Positions 9,677 to 20,200 of a DNA stretch of 64,000 nucleotides are shown here, piece after piece. This stretch comes from Oceanospirillaceae bacterium ASP10-02a (GTDB lineage Bacteria; Pseudomonadota; Gammaproteobacteria; Pseudomonadales; Balneatricaceae), in the NCBI GenBank assembly GCA_905182035.1, contig CAJIZL010000004.1:1-64000 (forward strand). Reading direction: 5' to 3'. Positions within the stretch are counted from its first letter, which is position 1; the number at the start of each line of letters is the position of its first letter. The notes under the pieces are model-generated. The model saw only the letters and a list, made by a program, of their open reading frames with translations. It was not told the origin of the DNA and searched no databases. The translations under genes and the position numbers were made by a program.

Positions 9677-11044
9677 CTAGCGCTGGAAGTCGTAAACGCT
9701 ACCCAAACGCAAGATCTGCGTTAGCTCATCAAGGGCGCTATGGCTTTCGGTGAGTAATTGCGGGTCAGCTAAATCGGCTTCTGAAAGAAGGTCACGGTAG
9801 TGCTTTTCTGTCCACTCCATCAAGCGAGGGAACAAAATACTGTTCATGATGCAAGCAGGATTAACCGCGTCTTGTTCCGCCTCGTTAAGTACTACACGCA
9901 GGCGCAGGCATGCAGGGCCGCCACCATTGCTCATGCTTTGCTTTAGGTCAAATACCAAAACTTCATCTATAGCACTGTCACTGGCAATGAGCTGATCTAA
10001 GTAAGCCGAAACATTGGCGTTTTCACGACATTCTTGTGGAACTACGATGCCCATTTTGCCATCATTTAGATGTGGAAGACTCAACAGTTGGCTGTTAAAC
10101 AAGTAGCTCTTTACGGCGTCTTGTACACTCACTTGGTTAGCTGGTACTTCGATAAAATGCATCTCTCCATTGCCCATATTAGACATAGCTTGCTGCAAGT
10201 TATGGTTTACTTGTTGAGTATTGAGAAAGGCAAGTTGGTGGTAGAAAGACACGTTACCATTGCCAACAGCGATCACGTCATTGTGGAATACTCCAGCGTC
10301 AATCACCTCTGGATTTTGTTGGGCGAACACCACTTGCTCATTTTTTAAACCGTGTAAACGTGCTACAGCTTGAGACGCTTCTAAGCTCTGACGAGCAGGG
10401 TACTTTGCCGGTTTAGGGGCTTGGCCGTTAAAGGCGTGCTGACCATAAACAAAAAACTCTACTCCCGCCTTACCATACTCTTGGCAAAAACGAGTGTGAT
10501 TGGCAGCACCCTCGTCGCCAAAGTGATCAGAAGAGGGCAGTGCCTGATGATGAGCAAAATGCTCTGGGTTGGCGAAGGTAGCTTGTAAAATACGCCCCGT
10601 GGTTTGATGTTCAATTGAGCGGTGAAAACGGTTAACCAGGTTTGCAGGCGTAAAGTGTAAACGGCCGTCACTAGAATCTGAACTGGGGGAAACAGTAGCG
10701 GCGTTGGCCGTCCACATGCTTGATGCAGAATAACAGGAGGCTAGAATCGCAGGATCTTTTTTTGCTGCCTGTTCAATGACTTGGCTATCGTTGCCAGTAA
10801 ATCCAAGGCGACGCAAGGTATACAGATCTGGACGAGACTGTGGCGCTAATACGCCTTGGATCATACCCATATCATGCAACGATTTCATCTTCTGCAAGCC
10901 TTGTTGTGCAGCCTGCTTAGGATTGGATGGACGCGCAGAGTTGCTGCTAGAAGCCATATTACCGTATGACAATCCACCGTAGTTGTGAGTTGGTCCTACG
11001 AGGCCGTCAAAGTTTGCTTCGCGAGCATCAATAGCTGTTTCCAT
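9677..11044 (-). CDS. astB: N-succinylarginine dihydrolase
   Basis: This 455-residue protein of the AstB family (amidinotransferase-like fold) opens with the family signature [19 protein letters not shown]. The C-terminal catalytic region is around [17 protein letters not shown]. It converts N2-succinylarginine to N2-succinylornithine, CO2 and two ammonia, the second step of the arginine succinyltransferase pathway. AAGGAG lies 6 bases before the ATG. It is the last gene of the ast block here, ending 6 bases from the convergent rsmD. astE, which follows astB in Pseudomonas, is not present. Confidence 0.97.
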   Translation of the reverse strand: METAIDAREANFDGLVGPTHNYGGLSYGNMASSSNSARPSNPKQAAQQGLQKMKSLHDMGMIQGVLAPQSRPDLYTLRRLGFTGNDSQVIEQAAKKDPAILASCYSASSMWTANAATVSPSSDSSDGRLHFTPANLVNRFHRSIEHQTTGRILQATFANPEHFAHHQALPSSDHFGDEGAANHTRFCQEYGKAGVEFFVYGQHAFNGQAPKPAKYPARQSLEASQAVARLHGLKNEQVVFAQQNPEVIDAGVFHNDVIAVGNGNVSFYHQLAFLNTQQVNHNLQQAMSNMGNGEMHFIEVPANQVSVQDAVKSYLFNSQLLSLPHLNDGKMGIVVPQECRENANVSAYLDQLIASDSAIDEVLVFDLKQSMSNGGGPACLRLRVVLNEAEQDAVNPACIMNSILFPRLMEWTEKHYRDLLSEADLADPQLLTESHSALDELTQILRLGSVYDFQR

Positions 11045-11054
11045 TATCTACTCC

Positions 11055-12527
<1,473 letters not shown>

Positions 12528-12534
12528 TTATGCT

Positions 12535-13569
12535 TTAGAGGCGTGGCACAAATAGTGGCACTGCCCGGACTGGTTCGCCGGCAGTGATTTGCAGAGCCTT
12601 GGCTAATTCTGTGCTAATACACAAAGGGCCGGATTCTGGGGTGTTGATATAGGTAATAGTGCAGCGGTAGCTGATGAGGCTTGTGTTACTTACAAGATAA
12701 GGTGTTTCGCCTGCAGGCACATTGTCTTCAACGGTAACTGTGTAATGTCTACTGTCCCGTACGGCACGAATGTCTTGTACTTGTGTTTCTAGGGTAGGGC
12801 CAGCATCAAAAATATCCACGTAACCTTGATAGCGGAAACCCTCGTCCTCCAGCATTTTACGGGCCGGCTGGGTGCTGGGGTGTACCTCACCAATCACATC
12901 TCGAACACTCTGGGGTAATAAATTAATGTACAGGGGATGACGAGGCATGAGTTCGGCAATAAATTCTTTTTTGCCTAAACCGGTTAAGCGGTCTGCATCG
13001 GCAAACGGCATATCGAAGAAATGAGCTCCTAAACCATCCCAGAAAGGGGATTGGCCATTGGCATCGGATACTCCACGCATCTCAGCAATAATCTTGCTTT
13101 CAAAACGTTCTGGAAATTCGGCCAAGAAGAGGAAGCGGCTCTTTGATAATAAGTTGCCATTTTTGCTGTGACGGTAGTCAGGGTCTAAAAATAAGGTGCA
13201 GACTTCGGCGCAAGCTGTTTGGTCATTGCTTAAATACAAGGTGGGGAAAGTGTTATGCACACTTAGTTCCCGGCTAGAATGCACTAAGGTGCCAATACGG
13301 TAGCTGTACCAAGGGCTGGATAAACCAATGGTGGATTCAATACCACAAATACCCACAACTTGTGATGTTTGAGTGTCTTCTAGCCCAAACACATAGCTTT
13401 GTTCGCTATTAAGGTCCACTTGACCACTAAAGGCAGATAATGAAGCTGCAATTTTGCTGACAATACGGTCTGGATCGGCTGGCAATGAAGTAAAACCAAC
13501 ACCAGCTTTATGGGCCAAGTCCAATAAGGCGTTAGCATCGGTCTCCACTAAGGGACGGATTATCATCAT
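12535..13569 (-). CDS. aruG: Arginine N-succinyltransferase, beta subunit (AruG/AstA type)
   Basis: This 344-residue AstA-family acyltransferase has the N-terminal signature MIIRPLVETDANALLDLA, CTLFLDPDYR in the middle and DIFDAGPTLE near residue 250. It is related to the neighbouring aruF product over its full length, so the enzyme is probably heteromeric as in Pseudomonas rather than homomeric as in E. coli. It transfers succinyl from succinyl-CoA to arginine (and ornithine). A strong GGAGG sits 6 bases before the ATG at 13569. A 152-base gap separates it from aruF. Confidence 0.93.
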   Translation of the reverse strand: MMIIRPLVETDANALLDLAHKAGVGFTSLPADPDRIVSKIAASLSAFSGQVDLNSEQSYVFGLEDTQTSQVVGICGIESTIGLSSPWYSYRIGTLVHSSRELSVHNTFPTLYLSNDQTACAEVCTLFLDPDYRHSKNGNLLSKSRFLFLAEFPERFESKIIAEMRGVSDANGQSPFWDGLGAHFFDMPFADADRLTGLGKKEFIAELMPRHPLYINLLPQSVRDVIGEVHPSTQPARKMLEDEGFRYQGYVDIFDAGPTLETQVQDIRAVRDSRHYTVTVEDNVPAGETPYLVSNTSLISYRCTITYINTPESGPLCISTELAKALQITAGEPVRAVPLFVPRL

Positions 13570-13721
13570 TTGGGGCCTCCAGAAGGTTTTCTAACGAAAT
13601 TTTGATGCTGCAAATAGTACCTTTGTTGGGACACAAACTCTTTTGCATCTGCACTTCTGGATTTAGGTATAGAGACTTATTTGGTTTGTGGTTTGCCGGA
13701 AATTGCAGACCGCTTACCTCA

Positions 13722-14729
13722 TTATAATTGGCAATAGGTTAATGTGTTGCCAGCAGCCACTTGTAAACCTTCTAATTGAGCTTCACTGAGCACTAGTGAT
13801 AGGCCTTGTTTGCGGGCAATAATACAACGGAAGTCGTGACAGCTGTTGTTGCACACCAGTACACGTTTCCCATGTAAGACTTCATCACCCATTAATACTT
13901 GGGTCTGTTCCGCGTGTCGGATAGCACGGATATGACGGGTACGCACTTCTAGAATAGGGCCAGCATCAAAAATATCTACATGGCCTTCGAAGTGCAAACC
14001 CTCATGTTCAAGGATATTTACGATGTCTTCTACGCCTTCATGGTGCTCACCAATGACGGCTTGTGCTTTGTCACTTAACAAGGGCACATAAAGTGGATAG
14101 CGCGGCATTAGGTTGGCAATAAAATGCCTATGGCTAGAGGTTGTTAGTAAATCAGCTTCGGCAAAATCCATGGTAAAAAAGTGCCTACCTACGGACTCCC
14201 AAAAGGGTGATATACCTTCATCGTCAATCACACCCTTCATTTCAGCAATGGTTGTGGCTGCAAAACGTTCTGGAAAGCAGGCCATGAATAGCAAGCGAGA
14301 TTTGGACAGTAGCTGATCGTAAAAGTCACAGCGATAATCAGGTTCTAAATAAAACGAACTCAGGCGTGACGCGCCCGTGTAATCGTGGTTCATATGTAAG
14401 GCAGGGATACGATTATTGATTTTTAAATCAATAGAGGAATGGGTCACCTGGTCAACACGATAGCTATAGTAAGGCTGGCTTAAACCCACGGTTGCATCCA
14501 CTGTGCAGGTGCCTACTAAGCGGTCAGCAAGAGTGTCTTCCATGACAAAGGTGTAGGCCTCTTCACCCGCATGGTCGACGCTGGAAGCAAAGGATAGTTC
14601 ACTGTGATTTATCTTTTGAGCTAGCTGTGTTGGGTGGTTAGGCAAGTTAGTATGGCCCACCCCTGTCGCTGCAGCAAAGTTATTAAAGGCTTCACTATCA
14701 TCATTTTTGATAGGCCGAACGATTAACAT
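13722..14729 (-). CDS. aruF: Arginine N-succinyltransferase, alpha subunit (AruF/AstA type)
   Basis: This AstA-family protein of 335 residues is counted from the ATG at 14729. A longer in-frame reading begins at 14762 inside the upstream gene. The shorter start is chosen because it places LIVRPIKNDD at the N-terminus, as in the family, and has GGAG about 9 bases upstream. It shares with aruG the segments YLEPDYR-like and DIFDAGPILEVRT. It overlaps the upstream M20 peptidase gene by 7 bases, tying that gene to the ast operon by translational coupling. Confidence 0.92.
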   Translation of the reverse strand: MLIVRPIKNDDSEAFNNFAAATGVGHTNLPNHPTQLAQKINHSELSFASSVDHAGEEAYTFVMEDTLADRLVGTCTVDATVGLSQPYYSYRVDQVTHSSIDLKINNRIPALHMNHDYTGASRLSSFYLEPDYRCDFYDQLLSKSRLLFMACFPERFAATTIAEMKGVIDDEGISPFWESVGRHFFTMDFAEADLLTTSSHRHFIANLMPRYPLYVPLLSDKAQAVIGEHHEGVEDIVNILEHEGLHFEGHVDIFDAGPILEVRTRHIRAIRHAEQTQVLMGDEVLHGKRVLVCNNSCHDFRCIIARKQGLSLVLSEAQLEGLQVAAGNTLTYCQL

Positions 14730-15991
14730 GATTGATGCTCCATACCTTTGCGCTGCAACCACGATAGGTCTTTACTTTGTGCTAAACGCAATAAAATTAA
14801 TGCACTCAATTGTGATCTAGTGGTTAAACTGGATAAGTGCATATATTCATCGGCACTATGAATATTGCCGCCTTGCACACCCAAAGTATCAATGTTAGGT
14901 AAGCCTGCAGCAGCCATATTGTTACCATCACAACAGCCGCCCGTGGGTAAAAATTCTAAGCTTAGGCCAAGGCTTTTGCCACAAGATTGCACCAATTTGC
15001 AAAGTTCTTGGTTAGCGGGGCTTAAAACCTTAGGTTGACGACCAAAACCACCATGTAACTCAATATTAATCCCATCAGTGGTATTAATATTAGCCACTAT
15101 TTTGGCTATTTGGTCTTCGCACCAGGCTTGTTGTTCACTGTGTTCAATACGAATATTAAAGCGCATAGTGCAGGTATCTGGGACAATATTTACGGCCCCT
15201 CCACCTTGTACAAAACCTGGGTTAATAGTGATGCCCTTTTGTTGGCCGTTAAGGTTGTCTATGGCACAGGTAAAATTGGCCATTGCGCGAATGGCGTTGC
15301 GGCCTAGGTGATGCTCACGACCCGCATGGGTGGCCTTGCCCCGTGTTACCACGGCAAAGTTACCACTGCCTTTGCGAGCACCTGCTAGGTTACCATCGGC
15401 AAATGAAGGTTCATAAATTAAACCTAAGTGATGACGTTTGGCAATTTCTGGGAACAATTTGCTAGAGCTAGGCGAACCAATTTCTTCATCAGGGTTAAAT
15501 AAGATTTCCCAGCCCAGTTGATCTTGTAATGGGCTGCGCTCAAAGGCTTCTAAGGCCTTAAACATGACCACAATACCACCTTTTAGGTCGGCAACGCCCG
15601 GCCCATTGATAATGTCGTCTTCCAGTTGAGTGATTTTCTGGAACGGATGATCGATAGGAAAAACCGTGTCCATATGAGCGCAAAAAAACACCTGTGTGGG
15701 TGCTTCAGGGCGCTTAAATAAACGTAACGCACGGCCTAAAGGTTTTTGGTTGAGTTGGCCAAGATCGTCTACCACATCTTGTGCAGGCATATCGATAAAT
15801 TCCAATTCACAGTCCAGTTTTTTGCTCCACTGAGCTAAGGTATCTGCCACCTTGTTAACGCCAGTCACATTGTAGCTGCCCGAGTTAATTTCGGCCAAGG
15901 CCCAAAGGTCTTGTTGCATAATGTGCTGCTGCGTAGCAATCCATTCAAGGGTCTGTGTTTCCAATTCATTGTTTACAGTCAAATCACTCAT
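14723..15991 (-). CDS. M20 metallopeptidase, carboxypeptidase G2-like; candidate succinylglutamate desuccinylase
   Basis: This 422-residue di-zinc hydrolase has every metal and catalytic residue of the M20 family: His106 (HMDTV), Asp135 (PGVADLKGG), Glu169 base and Glu170 (NPDEEIGS), Glu194 (IYEPS) and His378 (NIHSADEY). The spacing matches carboxypeptidase G2, as I recall its numbering, to within one residue. That enzyme removes glutamate from N-acyl-glutamates. The gene lies between astC and aruF and overlaps aruF by 7 bases. The usual desuccinylase gene astE is missing, so releasing succinate from N-succinylglutamate is a fitting role. This is inference; peptidase activity on other N-acyl amino acids remains possible. 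No signal peptide is seen, so it is cytoplasmic. Confidence 0.8.
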   Translation of the reverse strand: MSDLTVNNELETQTLEWIATQQHIMQQDLWALAEINSGSYNVTGVNKVADTLAQWSKKLDCELEFIDMPAQDVVDDLGQLNQKPLGRALRLFKRPEAPTQVFFCAHMDTVFPIDHPFQKITQLEDDIINGPGVADLKGGIVVMFKALEAFERSPLQDQLGWEILFNPDEEIGSPSSSKLFPEIAKRHHLGLIYEPSFADGNLAGARKGSGNFAVVTRGKATHAGREHHLGRNAIRAMANFTCAIDNLNGQQKGITINPGFVQGGGAVNIVPDTCTMRFNIRIEHSEQQAWCEDQIAKIVANINTTDGINIELHGGFGRQPKVLSPANQELCKLVQSCGKSLGLSLEFLPTGGCCDGNNMAAAGLPNIDTLGVQGGNIHSADEYMHLSSLTTRSQLSALILLRLAQSKDLSWLQRKGMEHQSC

Positions 15992-16024
15992 GAATTTTTC
16001 CTAGTACTCCTTCTTACGCTGCTA

Positions 16025-17239
16025 TTACGAATCTACGACGTTACGAACGGCTTCTTCTAAGATCACCAACCCAGCATCGATATCGGCATCAGGAATTAAC
16101 AAAGACGGTGCCATGCGAATGACATCTGGACCAGCAATCAATACCAATAAACCTCTGGCCTGGGCCGCCCTTAAGAATTTAGCAGCACTGCCTTTGTATT
16201 CTTCTTTAAGAGCGCAGCCAATCAATAAACCTTTACCACGTATCTCTTCGCAGAAAGGCACGCGTGAATTGATAGCCTCTAAACCGGCTTTAAAGCGGTC
16301 GAACTTGGCACTAACGCCAGCCAATACCTCTGGGGTGTTAATAATATCGATTACAGCTTCCGCTATGGAACAGGCTAAAGGGTTGCCCCCGTAGGTGCTG
16401 CCGTGGGTGCCTATGGCTAGGCTCTGAGCTACTTTTGTGGTGGTTAACATTGCAGCCACCGGGAAACCGTTACCAATGCCTTTAGCCGTGGTGAGGATGT
16501 CTGGCATGATGTCAGTTTGTTGGTAAGCGTACAAAGTACCTAAACGGCCGGCGCCAGTTTGAACTTCGTCTAGTACCAGCAAGGCGTTGTGCTCGTCACA
16601 CAATTCACGGGCGCGTTTGATAAAGGCTGGGTCTGCATCAATAATGCCTCCCTCGCCCTGCAGTGGCTCCATAACAATGGCGCAAGTTTTCGCAGAAATT
16701 GCTGCTTCTAAGGCTTCGATATCGTTGTAAGGTAAGTGAGTAATACCTTCTAAGGCAGGGCCAAAGCCAGCACTGTACTTAGGTTGGCCACCTACACTTA
16801 CGGTAAATAAGGTACGGCCGTGAAAAGCTTGTTCAAAGGCAATAATCTCATTCTTGTGTTCACCAAAGTGATCCACAGCATAACGGCGGGCTAGCTTAAA
16901 GGCGGCTTCGTTGGCCTCGCCACCTGAGTTAGCGAAATATACTTTGTCGGCAAAGGTTGCGTCAGTGAGCTTCTTGGCTAAACGCAGAGCTGGCTCGTTG
17001 GTCATTACGTTAGCAATGTGCCACAACTTTTCGCCTTGGTCTTTTAAAGTAGCGACGAGTTTAGGATGGCTATGGCCAACGCTTGTTACGGCAATGCCAC
17101 CAGCAAAATCGATATATTCCTTGTCGTTTTGGTCCCAAATACGGGACCCCTTACCACGCACTGGAATGACAGGGGCTGGTGCATAGTTAGGCACCATTAC
17201 GTCATCAAACAGGGCGCGTGTTACTGGGGTATTGCTCAT
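16025..17239 (-). CDS. astC: Succinylornithine / acetylornithine aminotransferase
   Basis: This 404-residue class III PLP aminotransferase has Lys253 in [11 protein letters not shown] as the Schiff-base lysine, with [13 protein letters not shown] upstream of it. It transfers the delta-amino group of N-succinylornithine to 2-oxoglutarate, step three of arginine catabolism. The same enzyme often doubles as biosynthetic ArgD, and sequence alone does not separate them. Position at the head of the ast genes supports AstC/AruC. It starts 53 bases after the gdhB stop, so read-through from gdhB is possible. Confidence 0.93.
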   Translation of the reverse strand: MSNTPVTRALFDDVMVPNYAPAPVIPVRGKGSRIWDQNDKEYIDFAGGIAVTSVGHSHPKLVATLKDQGEKLWHIANVMTNEPALRLAKKLTDATFADKVYFANSGGEANEAAFKLARRYAVDHFGEHKNEIIAFEQAFHGRTLFTVSVGGQPKYSAGFGPALEGITHLPYNDIEALEAAISAKTCAIVMEPLQGEGGIIDADPAFIKRARELCDEHNALLVLDEVQTGAGRLGTLYAYQQTDIMPDILTTAKGIGNGFPVAAMLTTTKVAQSLAIGTHGSTYGGNPLACSIAEAVIDIINTPEVLAGVSAKFDRFKAGLEAINSRVPFCEEIRGKGLLIGCALKEEYKGSAAKFLRAAQARGLLVLIAGPDVIRMAPSLLIPDADIDAGLVILEEAVRNVVDS

Positions 17240-17291
17240 AAAAATTCCTAATATCTGTTCGTTTTCTTAATTACTTAAAATACGTTAATAG

Positions 17292-20200
17292 TTAACTGCA
17301 GCTAGTCTTAAGCTTGGCAATTTCTCGCACTGCTACGGAAAGCATAGCCAAATTTATATTGCTGTTGCTTTGTAGTTCACCAAAGATACTGAGGCAGCGT
17401 TCAATGACATCTTGGTTACGCACATCCCATGCTTGGGTCTGGTCGCTTGAAATTACCGCTTGGGTCAACTGGGCTAAACTGGCTTCAAACTCTTGTTTAA
17501 GGCTGGCCCTTGCTTTTCGCTGCCATGGGTCTTGGCTAGGCAAATTGGCAATAGCTTGGTTAAGCCAATCACCTTGGAAACGTTCGTACAAACCGTACCA
17601 AGTTTGGGCGGCGGTAATTACCTTGGTGTCACATTGGCTGGCCACTTGAGCGACGTCTAAGCCGTGGTACAAGAACTCTAGTTGGCTCAAGCGCCGACTA
17701 ATGCTCACTTCAATTCCATTAGCTGTGAGCTCATCAGCTTGAGCATTGGTGCGCTGTGCCGCCTCCTTCGGTAACAAATTAGCAAGCTCAGTATAATAAT
17801 CAGCCATGGGTTTTTGATACCGATCCACTATGGCTTGAATAGGCTCGCCTTGGTGACGGCTTAATAGCCACAAGGTGAGATTTTCCAACAAGGTCTGAAT
17901 ATTTTTATGTAGTTCCATGGACTGTTTGTAGTCTAGTATCAAGGTGACTCGATCCAGTTCACTCCATAGGGTTTGGGCATCTATAATGTCGCACGCCGCG
18001 GTAAAGGCGCGGGCCATATCACCAGCCTCTGCGCCCATTTCTTCTTGTAAATAATTACAGAAGGTAGACCCCATACGGTTACCAATTTGATTGGTGACAT
18101 GGGTGGCAATAATTTCACTACGTAATTGATGAGAGCTCATAGCAGCGGCATATTTTTTACTCAGCACCTTGGGGAAGTAATCTTCTAGACTACGGGCCAA
18201 ATAGCTGTCATTGCCTATGTCTGCTGCCATCAGTTCATCAAATAAACGCATTTTGCTGTAGGCCAGCAATACAGCAATTTCAGGGCGTGTTAACCCGGCT
18301 TGTATTCTGGCCCGCTCATCCATGTTGGCATCATTTGGTAAGCCTTCCAAGGTGCGATTAAGGCGGCCCTGTTTCTCTAGACTGTGTATTAGGCGCTTAT
18401 GATCACTTAAACGAGAACATGCTTGGCCTTCGGCAATACTCAATACTAAGGTTTGATGGTAGTTGTGACTCAGTACTAGATCACCTACTTCATCAGTCAT
18501 GCTAGCCAGCAAGGTGTTGCGTTGTTTTACTGTCATATCACCAGCATCTACTAGCTGGCTGAGCAGTATTTTAATGTTAACCTCATGATCAGAACTATCA
18601 ACACCAGCAGAATTGTCGATGGCGTCAGTATTGATGTAACCCCCAGCTTGCGCAAACTCAATACGCCCATATTGGGAGAAACCAAGGTTGCCGCCTTCGC
18701 CAATTACTTTAGCACCCAGTTGGTTACCATTAACCCTTAAATTGTCATTTGCAGGGTCACCAATTTCACTATGGCTTTCGCTACTGGCCTTAACATAAGT
18801 ACCAATGCCACCATTCCAAAACAAATCTACTGGCATTTTTAGTAAGGCATTGATCAACTCATTTGGCGTCATTTTTTTGATATCTGTGCCGATCATGCTT
18901 TGTACTTGTGGGCTTAGTTTGATGGACTTAGCCGAGCGTTCAAATATGCCACCCCCTTTAGAAATGAGCTTGCACTCATAATCCATCCAACTAGACCGTG
19001 GCAGGTTAAATAAACGCTGACGTTCAGCAAAAGATGTGGCCGCGTTAGGTGTGGGGTCGATAAAGATATGTAAGTGGTTAAACGCAGCCTGCAAACAAAT
19101 GTGCTGTGACAATAGCATGCCGTTGCCAAATACATCACCAGCCATGTCTCCCACCCCCACAGCGGTGAAGTCTTGGCTTTGGCAATCGCGGCCTTGCTCG
19201 GCAAATAAACGTTTGACAGATTCCCATGCTCCACGGGCGGTAATGCCCATTTTTTTATGGTCGTAGCCATTGGCACCGCCAGAAGCAAAGGCATCACCTA
19301 ACCAAAAGCTGTTTTTTTCTGAAATAGAATTGGCTAAGTCAGAAAAGGTTGCGGTGCCTTTGTCGGCAGCGACTACTAAGTATGGGTCGTCGTCGTCGTA
19401 ACGTACCACCTGTTTAGGCGCAACAACTTGTTTTTCTACTATATTATCGGTGATGTCTAGTAACGCTTGAATAAATGTGGAGTAGCTGCGTATGACTTCT
19501 GCCATTAGTATTTCTCGGTCTTTGGTTTGTGGTAATTGTTTACACACAAAGCCGCCTTTAGCCCCTAAAGGAACGATAACAGCGTTTTTCACCATTTGTG
19601 CTTTTACCAGCCCAAGCACCTCTGTGCGGTAGTCTTCTTGACGGTCAGACCAACGTAAGCCACCGCGGGCAACCTTGCCGCCACGAAGATGTACGCCCTC
19701 CACCCAGGTTGAGTAGATGAAGATTTCGTACTTAGGTAAGGGTAATGGGACACCTGGAATTTGACTTGGATCTAATTTGCAGGATAGGTATTCATGGCGA
19801 CTGCCTGTACTATCGGTTTGGTAGTAGTTAGTACGCAACATAGACATGATAGTGGCCAAGAAATACTTAACAATGCGGTCCTCATCAAGGTTGCTAACTT
19901 TTTCCAAGGCTAGGCTGACGTCTTCCTGCAATCGATCGATAAGATCTTCAGATTGCTGATTATTAGGATCAAAGCGAGCCTCAAACAAGCGCACTAAGGT
20001 ATGAGTAATGTTGGCATTACGCACCAAGGTGGTTTGCATGTAGGTCTGGCTAAATGGCACTTGGATTTGCAGTAAGTAGCTACTAATAGCCCGAATGAGA
20101 ATAGCCTGCTGCCAAGTTAAGTTTGCAGCCAATACTAGGCTATTAAAACGATCGTTAGCCACACGACCGGTATAAATCTGGCTAAAGGCTTCTTGAAAAC

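Noticed and set aside
10070..10348. 92-codon open frame on the plus strand
   Set aside because: It lies wholly inside astB on the other strand and has no recognisable motif. Many similar shadows of real genes were left out for the same reason.
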